Source: Candidatus Saccharimonadota bacterium
GTDB taxonomy: Bacteria; Patescibacteriota; Saccharimonadia; Saccharimonadales; Saccharimonadaceae
Reading direction: 5' to 3'
Length of the DNA: 64,000 bases
Assembly: GCA_017531585.1 (NCBI GenBank)
Contig: JAFXKT010000001.1
Span: forward strand, 248,001 to 312,000
Position numbers and translations under genes: made by a program. Position 1 is the first letter of the stretch. Each line of letters starts with the position of its first letter. Of this stretch, positions 53,003 through 61,590 are shown one piece after another. Under the pieces are notes generated by a model. It did not search any database, had not been told where the DNA came from, and saw nothing but the letters and a program-made list of their open reading frames with translations.

Positions 53003-53068
53003 TTGCTGGTGGAGTAATGTGTTTATGCTAAAATTATAGTAAGTATTTTCTGGTGAGGAGAGATAAAA

Positions 53069-53902
53069 ATGGATGATAAAGTTCAGGGTGAAGCTGCGGC
53101 TTTTGGTGGTTTATATGACAAGCCTCGGACTTTTGGTGCAGGCGTAGAAGAGTCTGAAAAGGTCCAGCTAGAAACGCCAGCGACGGAAGCTGTACCTGAG
53201 GCAGAGAAAACAACTGAGTCTGTAGATAATGCGGCGGCAATGGATGCTGTGCTTAAAGCTGCGAGCGTGAATAATCCAAACATTAAGCCAATCGAATTTA
53301 AGGACACGATCGCTGCTAAGAAGCAGAGCGAGAGCACAGGGGGCGAGACTTTAAATGTAATTAATGCGAATGGTATTATTAGTGGCCAAAAAGTTGTAAA
53401 TGGAACTTGGCGCACCTTTGCTGTCGTTATGGTGGTTTTGTTCTTGATTGCGCTGGTTGGTATTGGTTATCTTTTCTTTATATATAGTGCTGCAGAGAAA
53501 GATAGGAGTGAACTCTCTGAAAAAACTGGCTCTTATTCCGCAAAGCTTGAAAGCCTTTATGACGTACTAGGCGTATCGAATCAGGCAGATGCGCTAAGTG
53601 CTGCTAATGGTGAAGATGTTGTTTTGTCTCAAACTGAGATTCTTGGATTAAAAGAAGCGCTCGAAGGTAGCTATGAGATTTCTTCGATAGATTTTTCTCA
53701 TGAGGGCACTTTCATTAAGCGTGTTGGTTCTTACAAGGTGTTTAGTTTTTATAGCGGTAGTGAGCATGTTGTAGCTTATGCAAATAAAGATGGGCAGTGG
53801 AAGTTGCTTAGCTATAGTGATACTGCGACTCGTCCATGCAATGACTACTTGCAATTAGAAAAAGAAATAGTTGATAAAGCGCTAGGCTGTTCGGAGGATT
53901 AA
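53069..53902 (+). CDS. Single-pass membrane protein, first gene of five-gene operon
   Basis: 277 residues. A ~110-residue cytoplasmic N-terminus rich in Glu/Ala/Thr is followed by one TM helix (~114-136, FAVVMVVLFLIALVGIGYLFFIY). A coiled-coil-like stretch and a small extracytoplasmic domain with two cysteines (RPCNDY, LGCSED) complete it. GAGGAGAG site upstream. Stop shares one base with the next start. Possibly a membrane partner of the downstream metalloprotease. Confidence 0.65.
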   Translation: MDDKVQGEAAAFGGLYDKPRTFGAGVEESEKVQLETPATEAVPEAEKTTESVDNAAAMDAVLKAASVNNPNIKPIEFKDTIAAKKQSESTGGETLNVINANGIISGQKVVNGTWRTFAVVMVVLFLIALVGIGYLFFIYSAAEKDRSELSEKTGSYSAKLESLYDVLGVSNQADALSAANGEDVVLSQTEILGLKEALEGSYEISSIDFSHEGTFIKRVGSYKVFSFYSGSEHVVAYANKDGQWKLLSYSDTATRPCNDYLQLEKEIVDKALGCSED

Positions 53903-54489
53903 TGTTTAGCGGTATTTTGACTTTAGCGATGTCTGCAGAGCTACTCAAAGCCCAGAATGATATTGCTGAGATTTCGAGAAATGCATACGGCATTAGCGAT
54001 TATAAGGTTGTGACTTGGGATGTCTCGAGTAGAGGCGATGTAAATGGCGATCTTGATGAGTTTAAGACTATTGTTGAGGATATTTACAATGATCCGCGGG
54101 GTTGGATTAGGGCTGGCGTGAAGTTTGAATATGTCGAGAGTGGCGGGCAGCTTCATGTTGTGCTGGCTTCGCCGACAGACGTTGAGGCTTTTTCGCCATC
54201 TGGTTGTTCAGCTGAATGGAGCTGCACGGTCAGGCCTTATGTAATTATTAATGACGATAGATGGATGGGGGCGACGGTTTCTTACCAAGAAGCAGGGGAG
54301 AGTCTTTTGAATTATCGCAGGATGGTTGTAAATCACGAGACTGGTCACTGGCTTGGGCATGATCATATTACGACTTGTACGGATTATGAAAACTGGGCGC
54401 CGATTATGATGCAGCAGTCGATTGATCTTCGTGGTTGCAAGGCGAATCCATGGCCAACTGAAAGTGAACTCTGGACGAGCACGATTTAG
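53902..54489 (+). CDS. DUF3152-like zinc metalloprotease
   Basis: 195 residues. Motif VVNHETGHWLGHDH gives a HExxHxxGxxH-type zinc site, followed by C...APIMMQQSIDLRGCKANPWP, the hallmark C-terminal block of DUF3152. The N-terminal WDVSSRGDVNGDLDEF and GWIRAGVKFEYV are also in register. No clear signal peptide; the start MFSGILTLAMSAELL is only weakly hydrophobic. DUF3152 is best known from Actinobacteria, the hosts of cultivated Saccharibacteria. Coupled to the upstream gene by TAATG. Confidence 0.85.
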   Translation: MFSGILTLAMSAELLKAQNDIAEISRNAYGISDYKVVTWDVSSRGDVNGDLDEFKTIVEDIYNDPRGWIRAGVKFEYVESGGQLHVVLASPTDVEAFSPSGCSAEWSCTVRPYVIINDDRWMGATVSYQEAGESLLNYRRMVVNHETGHWLGHDHITTCTDYENWAPIMMQQSIDLRGCKANPWPTESELWTSTI

Positions 54490-54497
54490 GACTTACT

Positions 54498-55244
54498 ATG
54501 GAAGAAGATTTTGAGAAAAATAACAAAATGTTGCAACGCAAGAAGACAGCAAAGAGTGGAAAGATTCTCTTTCTGATTGGTCTTTTCTTGGTAACGGTTT
54601 TTGCGGTTTTTGGCGTCCTGCTTTTTGCCACAAGGAACAAGGGAAAAGAAGAATCTTTTGAATGGTTTTCTAGAATCTCGGAAACAAAAGAAAGCGTTCT
54701 AAGTGTTGTAGATTATGCGCCTAGTGATATAAATGATTTGGATACTGGCAAGCTAGAACAGCTTAACTCTTCGATTTCGAGCATAAAACAGAATATGGAT
54801 GCGATTCGTGGATCAAAGGTGCTTGATTCTGATGAAAAGAAGGCAAAGTTCGAAGAAGCAGATAAGTTGTTTGCAAAGATTCAGATGATTGGCGAAAATT
54901 CCGAGATTCTTAAAAAGCTTTACGATGAGGCGAGAAGTGAGGCTGGCGTATCTGATGAAACTTTGAAAAAGCTTAGTGAATCTTCTTGCGAATATATTAA
55001 GAATCTCGGCGCGAAGATGTCCGATCTTCGAGGTAAGGTTTCTAGCTTTAAAGAAAAGTATTCTGCAGGTGGAAATACGATTGATTTTGTAAAAGACTAT
55101 ACGGAAATCGAGGATATTTTGAATAGCTTTGAAGTTCCTGATGGCTCTGGTGTTGGGTTAAAGGAAGTATTCGGTATCGACAGGGGTGAAATCAGCGGTT
55201 TTTATGATAAGATAGAAGAGCTGAATAATCTAGTAAAAGAATAG
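54498..55244 (+). CDS. Single-pass membrane protein with helical ectodomain
   Basis: 248 residues. Short basic N-terminus, TM helix (~22-44, ILFLIGLFLVTVFAVFGVLLFA), then a ~200-residue extracytoplasmic domain that looks all-helical and coiled-coil-like (LEQLNSSISSIKQNMDAI, KFEEADKLFAKIQMIG). No family recognised. Eight nt from the metalloprotease stop, six nt before the kinase start. Confidence 0.65.
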   Translation: MEEDFEKNNKMLQRKKTAKSGKILFLIGLFLVTVFAVFGVLLFATRNKGKEESFEWFSRISETKESVLSVVDYAPSDINDLDTGKLEQLNSSISSIKQNMDAIRGSKVLDSDEKKAKFEEADKLFAKIQMIGENSEILKKLYDEARSEAGVSDETLKKLSESSCEYIKNLGAKMSDLRGKVSSFKEKYSAGGNTIDFVKDYTEIEDILNSFEVPDGSGVGLKEVFGIDRGEISGFYDKIEELNNLVKE

Positions 55245-55250
55245 TTTTTA

Positions 55251-56171
55251 ATGCAAAGAATCGTTATTGTTTACAATCCTCGCAGTTCTCATGCTAAAGA
55301 GGTAGAAGAGAAGGTAATTGAACCGGCTCGTCATCTTGGTGGCTATGTTCTTGCGAAGTTTGAGGTCGCTGATGCGATTGTGGATATTAACGCGGATAGG
55401 CTTGCAAAGATTCTATTCGATAACGATCTTGTAGTTGTAGCTGGTGGAGATGGTACCGCAACGGTAGCAATCAACGGTATTATGCTGTCTAAAGCTAAAA
55501 ATGTCAGGTTAGGCGTTCAGGGTTTTGGTAACTTTAACGACCTTGCTAGAAGCCTAGGTAACATGAGCTTTGATGAAATTATTGAGGCGAAGACGCACGA
55601 AGTTTGGCCTCTTGAATGTGTTGTAAATGGTAAGCATTGGCGCTATGGTATGTGCTATTTTACTATCGGTATGTTTGCCGAGGCTTGCGCGGTTTTTGAT
55701 GATCCAAAGACCAGAAAGACGCTTCGTAAGGGCGGAAGGAAGCTAATCTTTAGCTTGTTTACGCTGGCAAAGTGGTGGCTAAAACAACACAAGCGCAGCT
55801 TTTTGCCGAGCTTTTTGCTTGGTGATGCCTCTGGGGATTTTGTAGACAAGACAGGCGCCTCAGATTATATGGCAGTGAATAGTTTGACTGTTGCCAAGAT
55901 CATGAAGGGTGACCGCTTCTTCACAAAGAAGAAGGAATTTTTGAGTGCTACTGGTGAACTAACTCGTTTTTGGCCGATGGTTTCCTTTATGCTAAAGAGT
56001 ATTTTTAAGAGGATTCCTGGTGACACTAGTGAGCTAGATGTCCTTAGGTTTGGTACGCCTAGCAGAGTAACAGTTCAGGCCGAGGGCGAATATGCTGAGC
56101 TTGAAGACGTAAAGAAGATCGAAATTGCGAAATCCGATAAGCCGCTTCTTGTGGTTACGAGGACTAAATAA
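55251..56171 (+). CDS. Diacylglycerol kinase family lipid kinase
   Basis: 306 residues. DAGK catalytic domain: IVYNPRSSHAKEVEE at the start, GGDGTATVAINGI with the GGDGT ATP site at 65-69, then GVQGFGNFNDLARSLGN. The C-terminal half has the YMAVNSLTVAKIMKGDRFF region typical of DgkB/YegS proteins. Such kinases phosphorylate diacylglycerol or related lipids for recycling. Stop overlaps the next start by one base. Confidence 0.88.
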   Translation: MQRIVIVYNPRSSHAKEVEEKVIEPARHLGGYVLAKFEVADAIVDINADRLAKILFDNDLVVVAGGDGTATVAINGIMLSKAKNVRLGVQGFGNFNDLARSLGNMSFDEIIEAKTHEVWPLECVVNGKHWRYGMCYFTIGMFAEACAVFDDPKTRKTLRKGGRKLIFSLFTLAKWWLKQHKRSFLPSFLLGDASGDFVDKTGASDYMAVNSLTVAKIMKGDRFFTKKKEFLSATGELTRFWPMVSFMLKSIFKRIPGDTSELDVLRFGTPSRVTVQAEGEYAELEDVKKIEIAKSDKPLLVVTRTK

Positions 56172-56737
56172 TGGATAGCATGCCTGTTGTTGGTCGTGCC
56201 GAGTTTAAGATTGCCGGCGCTTTCAAAGAGTTTGGCGCAGATTTGCGCGAGAAGGTCGTGCTAGATATTGGTTCGAGCACGGGTGGTTTTACGGAGTTTG
56301 CATTGAGGATGAGCGCTAAGAAGGTTATTGCCGTAGAAAAAGGCACGAACCAGATGAAGGCACCACTTCGTTTTGACCCGAGAATCGAGCTTCATGAGAA
56401 GCAGGATATTTTTGAGTTTGTAACGGATGAAAATATCGATGTTATCTTGGCTGATGTTAGCTTTGTGAGCCTGAAGAAGGTTTTAGCTTATGCGAAGAAG
56501 AATCTTGCGGGGAAAAATACTGAATTTTTAGTTATGTTAAAGCCGCAATTTGAGGCTCCAGACTATATGCTTCGTCGTGGAGTTCTCAAGAATAACAAGA
56601 TGCGCCGTGAGATAATTGCGGATTTTGAAGCTTGGCTCAAAGAGAAGGGTTTCTTGATTGTAGGCAAGAAAGACAATGAAGTGGCTGGGCGCTTTGGAAA
56701 TGTCGAAAGATTTTATTATTTGAAAATTACAAAATAA
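56171..56737 (+). CDS. TlyA-like rRNA 2'-O-methyltransferase without S4 domain
   Basis: 188 residues. SAM motif LDIGSSTGGFTEFAL (~31-45), VGRAEFKI matching the SRAGLKL entry motif, LADVSFVSLKKVL, and LVMLKPQFE, all in TlyA order. Full-length TlyA has ~270 residues with an N-terminal S4 RNA-binding domain, absent here. TlyA methylates 16S and/or 23S rRNA. Last gene of the operon; a terminator follows. Confidence 0.85.
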   Translation: MDSMPVVGRAEFKIAGAFKEFGADLREKVVLDIGSSTGGFTEFALRMSAKKVIAVEKGTNQMKAPLRFDPRIELHEKQDIFEFVTDENIDVILADVSFVSLKKVLAYAKKNLAGKNTEFLVMLKPQFEAPDYMLRRGVLKNNKMRREIIADFEAWLKEKGFLIVGKKDNEVAGRFGNVERFYYLKITK

Positions 56738-56761
56738 CCCCGTTCCTCAGCGGGGATTTTT
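56737..56761 (+). terminator. Terminator of the five-gene operon
   Basis: CCCCG-ttcctcag-CGGGG followed by A and a T-run. Confidence 0.85.
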
Positions 56762-56812
56762 AGATTTCAAGGGGTGGTTTACAAGTTTTGCATGTTAAAA
56801 TAATAGATAGTT

Positions 56813-59800
56813 ATGGCAGAGGAGGTTAAGAAAGCCGCGGATGAGGCGGCTGGTGATGAGGTGGCAAAAGAACAGACATTAGTTGAAAAACTTGTGGCTG
56901 AGGGTAAGGTTGGTCTTTTGGCGGGCGAACTTCCGAAAGATTACCAGCTTCAGGCAAAAGATTATGTTCACTTGCACAACCATACTCATTACTCCTTGCT
57001 CGATGGTCTAACCAAGATTGACGAGCTTGTAGATTTTGTAAAAGAAAAAGGCATGGAAGCCGTTGCGGTTACCGACCACGGCACAATGTGTGGTTTGGTT
57101 GAGCTCTTCAAAACCTGTGAAGGCGCCGGCATTAAATCTATTCTTGGCCTTGAGGCTTATGTTGCGGCGCGCAATAAAGAAGATCGTGATCCAGCTTATG
57201 ACAAGAAGCGCTTCCATATTACTTTGCTCGCAATGAACGATAAGGGTTTTGAAAACCTTAGTCGTTTGATGACTGACGCCGAAATCGATGGTAAGTATTA
57301 CAAACCGCGTACCGACCATAAGGACATGGAGAAGTACGCTGAGGGCGTGATTTGCTGTTCGGGCTGTATTGGTAGTGAGATTTCTGATGCGATTCGTTAT
57401 GATGATTTGGATCGCGCGCGCAAGATGATTGAGTGGTATCACTCGGTTTACCAGGATCGTTTCTACTTGGAGGTTCAGGATCATGGTCACCCAGATTCGC
57501 CAACGCATTGGGATGAACAAAATAAGGTTAACCAGCAGCTACTAGAGTTTTCAAAAGAGTATAAAATTCCAGTAGTTGTTACTTGTGATGCTCACTATTT
57601 GAAGGTAGAGGATGAACCGGCGCATGAGGCTTTGCTTTGTATTGGTACGGGTTCAAAACTGTCTGATACAAATCGTATGAGTTTGTCTAACTTCCAGCTT
57701 AACGTTATTCCACCAGAAGATGTTATTTCTCGTTGGGGCAAAACTTGTCCAGAGGCTGTGATCAATACGCGTATTATTGCTGAGCGTTGTACGGCAAAGT
57801 TTGAGCTCGGGCGTATTTTGATTCCAAAGTTTCCAATCGATACTGGTCAGACGGAGAAGGAATACCTTGATGATATGGTTTTCCGCGGTCTTGCCGAGCG
57901 TTACAAGATTTATACGCCAGAAGAGGCGAAAAAACACAGCGTAGAGGAGATTCGTCCACAGCTTCCACCAGAGGTGATTGAGCGTATTGATTATGAGCTA
58001 AGCGTTGTAGATAACATGGGCTACAACGGTTACTTCTTGATTGTTCAGGACTTTATTAACTGGGGTAAGCGCCAGGGTATTATTTATGGCCCAGGGCGTG
58101 GTTCGGCGGCAGGTGCTTTGCTAGCTTATGCAATTCATATTACAGAGGTGAATCCGCTAGATTATGATCTACTCTTTGAGCGTTTCTTGAACCCTGATCG
58201 TATTTCCATGCCAGATATTGATACCGATATTCAGGATACGCGCCGTGATGAGGTTATTGAATACTGTACGGAAAAGTATGGCAAGCCTCGTGTGGCTAAT
58301 ATTGTTACCTTTGGCAAAATGATGTCCAAGAACGCCGTGCGCGATGTTGCGCGCGTGCTTGATGTGCCTTATGCCGAGGCGGATAGGATTGCGAAGCTCG
58401 TGCCGGATCCAATTATGGGCCATGCCGTGAAGCTAAAGGATGCTATAAAAGAAGGCGATCTTAAGACTGAGTACGAAAACAATCCAACCTGTAAGGAAGT
58501 GATTGATCTTGCGATGCGCCTAGAGGGTACAATTCGTGGCCACGGTGTGCACGCTTGTGGCGTGGTTATTGCGCCAGACGATATTGTGAAGTATATGCCA
58601 ATGGAAGTTTCGGCCAAGGGTCCGCTAACAACGCAGTATCCTGGCCCGACAGTAGAGGAAATTGGCCTTCTTAAGATGGACTTTTTGGGTCTATCTAACC
58701 TTTCTGTTATTCAGCAAGCTTTGCGTATGATCAAGAAGGTATATAAGCAAGTCATTGTAATGAACGACTTGAAGACCGACGATCCAGAAGTTTACAAATT
58801 ATTCCAGCGTGGTGATACGACGGGTGTCTTCCAGTTTGAATCTGGCGGCATGAAGAAATATTTGCGCGAGCTCAAGCCAACTGAGTTTGCGGATTTGATT
58901 GCTATGAACGCGCTTTATCGTCCAGGCCCGATGCAGTTTATTCCGAGCTTTATTAAGCGTCGTCATGGCGAAGAGCCGATTACTTATCTCCATCCTGGTC
59001 TTGAGAACTCGTTGAAGAGTACTTATGGTATTTTGATTTACCAGGAACAGTTCATGCAGGCGTCGAAGGAGTGGTGTGGCTTTACCGGTGGTCAGGCAGA
59101 TACTTTGCGTAAGGCTGTGGGTAAGAAGAAAATCGATCTCATGAACAAGGTTAAGCCGCAGTTTATCGAGGGCGCGGTTAAGATTGGTGGCGCAACAGAG
59201 GAAATTGCGAATACGTTCTGGGATCAGCTTCTAGAATTCGCTAACTACTGTTTTAACAAATCCCACGCGGCTTGCTATGCCTTGGTGGCTTATTGGACAG
59301 CTTGGCTAAAGACTCATTATCCAGATGCCTATATGGCGGCTTTGATGACTTCAGATATGCGCTGGACAGAACGTCTCACGATTGAGATGACCGAATGTAA
59401 GCGCATGGGCATGAAGGTACTTGGTCCAGATATTAACGAATCTTATGCAGACTTCGGTATTGTGGGTCAGACAAAGACAATTCGTTTTGGTCTTGCGGCG
59501 ATTAAGGGTATGGGTAAAGCTCTTGCAGAAGATGTAATCGCCGAGCGTGATGCGAACGGCAAGTTCGAGACGATTTTTGATTTTGCTAAGCGTGTTCCTG
59601 CGACGAAGTTCAATAAGAAGAGCTGGGAATCTTCGATTAAGTGTGGCGTGTTTGATAGCTTTGGTTATACGCGCTCAGATTTGCTTTACAATTTGGAAGC
59701 GATTCAGGGTTATGCAAACAAGTGTCAGAAAGATGCAAACTCTGGCCAGACAGATTTGTTTGGCATGATGGGCGATGCAGCCGAGATTCCAACGCCAGAG

Positions 59801-60703
59801 ATTAAGAAAGCTCCAGCACAGTACACCGATAAGGAAATGTTGCTTTGGGAGCGCGAGCTTATGGGCTTGTATATTTCCGCACATCCATTGGATAAGTATG
59901 ATAAGTACTTCGAAGAGCAGTGTATGCCAACGTCCGAGATTAAGCCGACGATTGATGGTGCGACGGTGATTGTTGGCGGTATCATTACGGCGCTTCGCAC
60001 GATCGTGACGAAGAGTGGCTCCAAGATGGCCTTCGTAAAGATTGAGGATAAGACGGGTGAAATGGAAGTTATTGTTTTCCCAAGGACTTATGAATCGGTT
60101 GGAACTTTGCTTGCTGTTGATACGGTTATTAAGGTTACGGGTAAGGTTAATGCTACGGACCGTGATGGCAATATGACGGACGAGGCGAAGGTTAATGCTT
60201 CGGAGATTGAAGTTGTTACAGATGAAGAGCTGGATGCCTATGAGTCGACCGGTGCGAAACTCGAGGTCCCAACAAAAGCCGTAAAGCAGGAGCCTCGCTG
60301 GCCAAAGAAAGAGAAGAAAGAAGGCGAAGGGGATAATAAGTCTGACGATTCTAAAGAAAAGAAATCTTCTAGTTCTGCGCCGAAACGCTCTGGCGGCGGT
60401 GGTGGCCCAAGGCGTGGTGGTGGCGAAAAGCCAGTAACGCATTTTAGGACTTCTGAAAGTCAGAACTTATATAAGCCAGTGAAGCAGACGAAGGTCTTTG
60501 TTAGGGTCAACGATCCGTCGGACACTGACGCTCTGATGAAACTAAAAGCGGCTTGCAAGAACTGCCCAGGTTTGTCCGAAGTTATTCTCGTGATCGGGCC
60601 AGAGAAGAAAGCAATGCGTATGCCGTTTAAGTGTGAGCCGAACGAAGAGTTAGTGAGCGGACTAATTAAGATCTTTGGTTCGAATGGCGTTGTTGTAAAA
60701 TAG
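56813..60703 (+). CDS. dnaE: DNA polymerase III subunit alpha
   Basis: 1296 residues. After a ~48-residue charged leader, a PHP domain (YVHLHNHTHYSLLDG, VAVTDHGTMCG). The polymerase core has YGPGRGSAAGALLAYA, the catalytic MPDIDTDIQDTRRDEVIEY and GVFQFESGGMKKYL. Then helix-hairpin-helix (~930) and OB fold (TVIVGGIITALRTI). A Lys/Ser/Gly-rich tract (~1170-1200) precedes a C-terminal domain. A TAAAAT box lies 11 nt before the ATG without a ribosome site, again leaderless-like. Confidence 0.96.
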   Translation: MAEEVKKAADEAAGDEVAKEQTLVEKLVAEGKVGLLAGELPKDYQLQAKDYVHLHNHTHYSLLDGLTKIDELVDFVKEKGMEAVAVTDHGTMCGLVELFKTCEGAGIKSILGLEAYVAARNKEDRDPAYDKKRFHITLLAMNDKGFENLSRLMTDAEIDGKYYKPRTDHKDMEKYAEGVICCSGCIGSEISDAIRYDDLDRARKMIEWYHSVYQDRFYLEVQDHGHPDSPTHWDEQNKVNQQLLEFSKEYKIPVVVTCDAHYLKVEDEPAHEALLCIGTGSKLSDTNRMSLSNFQLNVIPPEDVISRWGKTCPEAVINTRIIAERCTAKFELGRILIPKFPIDTGQTEKEYLDDMVFRGLAERYKIYTPEEAKKHSVEEIRPQLPPEVIERIDYELSVVDNMGYNGYFLIVQDFINWGKRQGIIYGPGRGSAAGALLAYAIHITEVNPLDYDLLFERFLNPDRISMPDIDTDIQDTRRDEVIEYCTEKYGKPRVANIVTFGKMMSKNAVRDVARVLDVPYAEADRIAKLVPDPIMGHAVKLKDAIKEGDLKTEYENNPTCKEVIDLAMRLEGTIRGHGVHACGVVIAPDDIVKYMPMEVSAKGPLTTQYPGPTVEEIGLLKMDFLGLSNLSVIQQALRMIKKVYKQVIVMNDLKTDDPEVYKLFQRGDTTGVFQFESGGMKKYLRELKPTEFADLIAMNALYRPGPMQFIPSFIKRRHGEEPITYLHPGLENSLKSTYGILIYQEQFMQASKEWCGFTGGQADTLRKAVGKKKIDLMNKVKPQFIEGAVKIGGATEEIANTFWDQLLEFANYCFNKSHAACYALVAYWTAWLKTHYPDAYMAALMTSDMRWTERLTIEMTECKRMGMKVLGPDINESYADFGIVGQTKTIRFGLAAIKGMGKALAEDVIAERDANGKFETIFDFAKRVPATKFNKKSWESSIKCGVFDSFGYTRSDLLYNLEAIQGYANKCQKDANSGQTDLFGMMGDAAEIPTPEIKKAPAQYTDKEMLLWERELMGLYISAHPLDKYDKYFEEQCMPTSEIKPTIDGATVIVGGIITALRTIVTKSGSKMAFVKIEDKTGEMEVIVFPRTYESVGTLLAVDTVIKVTGKVNATDRDGNMTDEAKVNASEIEVVTDEELDAYESTGAKLEVPTKAVKQEPRWPKKEKKEGEGDNKSDDSKEKKSSSSAPKRSGGGGGPRRGGGEKPVTHFRTSESQNLYKPVKQTKVFVRVNDPSDTDALMKLKAACKNCPGLSEVILVIGPEKKAMRMPFKCEPNEELVSGLIKIFGSNGVVVK

Positions 60704-60710
60704 CGAATTT

Positions 60711-60742
60711 AAGTGACTTGGTTTAGGCCAAGTCACTTTTTA
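60711..60742 (+). terminator. Terminator of dnaE
   Basis: AAGTGACTTGG-tttagg-CCAAGTCACTT followed by T-run; 11-bp stem. Confidence 0.92.
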
Positions 60743-60864
60743 TTTGTAAATGACTAGATATTGATGGAGTTTTTGTGTGGTTTTTGTCGGCTTTGAAAAT
60801 GGGGTTATAGGGGTGGACTTTGCTTATGCTTGAAGAATAAAAATAAATAGCGTAACTTCTGTTC

Positions 60865-61194
60865 ATGGAAGATTATTTAGGATTCAATACGTGGCTGACT
60901 CAGAAAGCAATGGCTAGAATTCTTGGTACGAGTCAGCAAAATATTTCAGTTCATATTCGTAATATTCTTAAGAAGCATGAAGATTATAATAAGGTCTTTG
61001 TGAAGAAAAATAAGTGGAGTCGCGACACGATTCGTCTTCGCGGTTGCAGTCAGAAATATTACCATAGTGTGCTTTTGGAATTGGTTGCGAAGCATATTCA
61101 TAATGATACGGCCAGGGAAGTGTATAGGCGCCTTAGGGCGGAGTCGATTGCTTCTAGAATGAAGCGTTTCTCGATGGTCCGGATTGCGGAATAG
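60865..61194 (+). CDS. RhuM-type stand-alone HTH protein
   Basis: 109 residues, basic. WLTQKAMARILGTSQQNISVHI (~10-31) matches the N-terminal HTH of RhuM and related proteins and is paralogous to the 85-aa protein at 1430-1687. The middle keeps SRDTIRLRGCSQKYYHSVL, a RhuM-like segment (usually YNLDAIISVGYRVNS). No toxin or effector domain. A promoter TTGAAG-N17-TAACTT lies 6 nt before the ATG. Lies just upstream of the 19-bp repeat array. Possible regulator binding that array. Confidence 0.7.
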   Translation: MEDYLGFNTWLTQKAMARILGTSQQNISVHIRNILKKHEDYNKVFVKKNKWSRDTIRLRGCSQKYYHSVLLELVAKHIHNDTAREVYRRLRAESIASRMKRFSMVRIAE

Positions 61195-61216
61195 GGGTTG
61201 TTTTGACTAATCTGAA

Positions 61217-61244
61217 AAATATGTCTATTTTGGACATATTTTTT
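61217..61244 (+). terminator. Terminator of the RhuM-type HTH gene
   Basis: AATATGTC-tattttg-GACATATT followed by T-run. Confidence 0.85.
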
Positions 61245-61364
61245 GTAATCTAGCAAAATGATTGTGAAAAGTAGCTTTGTAATCTGTTAGTTTTTTGAAA
61301 TATTTTTTGCCGATTTGCAAATTAGAACAGAATAGGATTTATGCTTGCAGTGATATATTTTGGT

Positions 61365-61459
61365 TGTGGAAATGCTTTTGGATTGTGGAAAAGTCAGAAT
61401 CCTGTGGAAAAGTCTTTGGTCTGTGGAAAACTCTTTGACTTGTGGAAAACTTTTGGAAC
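61365..61459 (+). repeat. Five-copy 19-bp direct repeat array (iteron-like)
   Basis: Units start at 61365, 61384, 61403, 61422 and 61441, exactly 19 bp apart. Each begins TGTGGAAA; positions 9-17 share a looser pattern (A-GTCTTTGG consensus). The box equals the DnaA-box-like motif around dnaA, but only here in an exact tandem array. A CG-rich tract (cgcgcgcgcg, ~61493-61502) follows. No gene overlaps it. Confidence 0.9.
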
Positions 61460-61549
61460 GCTCAAAAATGTCGCAAAAAAACATGACATATCGCGCGCGC
61501 GTGGGGTGGAGAATTTTTGGATTACAGATGAAAAATTAGCATAAAAAGT

Positions 61550-61578
61550 TTGCAATGCTTGTGGTTATTTGGTAAACT
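61550..61578 (+). promoter_or_regulatory. Promoter of the glycine-rich surface protein
   Basis: TTGCAA, 17-nt spacer, TAAACT (61573-61578), then 12 nt to ATG 61591. The transcript would have a leader of about 5 nt. Confidence 0.55.
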
Positions 61579-61590
61579 AGTAGATAGGAT

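Larger units (their letters stand above)
52817..53014 (+). repeat. 62-bp direct repeat of the tRNA-Ser 3' end and terminator flanking a hairpin element (copy B)
   Basis: Positions 52817-52878 are repeated exactly at 52953-53014 (offset 136 bp). Each covers the T-loop-to-CCA end of the tRNA plus its terminator. Between them, core 52902-52952 begins GGTTCGTCC and forms stem CAAAAC (52910-52915) / GTTTTG (52942-52947). The core matches copy A at 34256-34301, and the differing stem position is compensated. The end of each repeat (TGGTGGAG) is also complementary to the tRNA 3' end. Confidence 0.85.

Noticed and set aside
61365-61459. CRISPR array suggested by five exact-period repeats
   Set aside because: A 19-bp period leaves no spacer of useful length; the unit is a DnaA-box-like binding motif.
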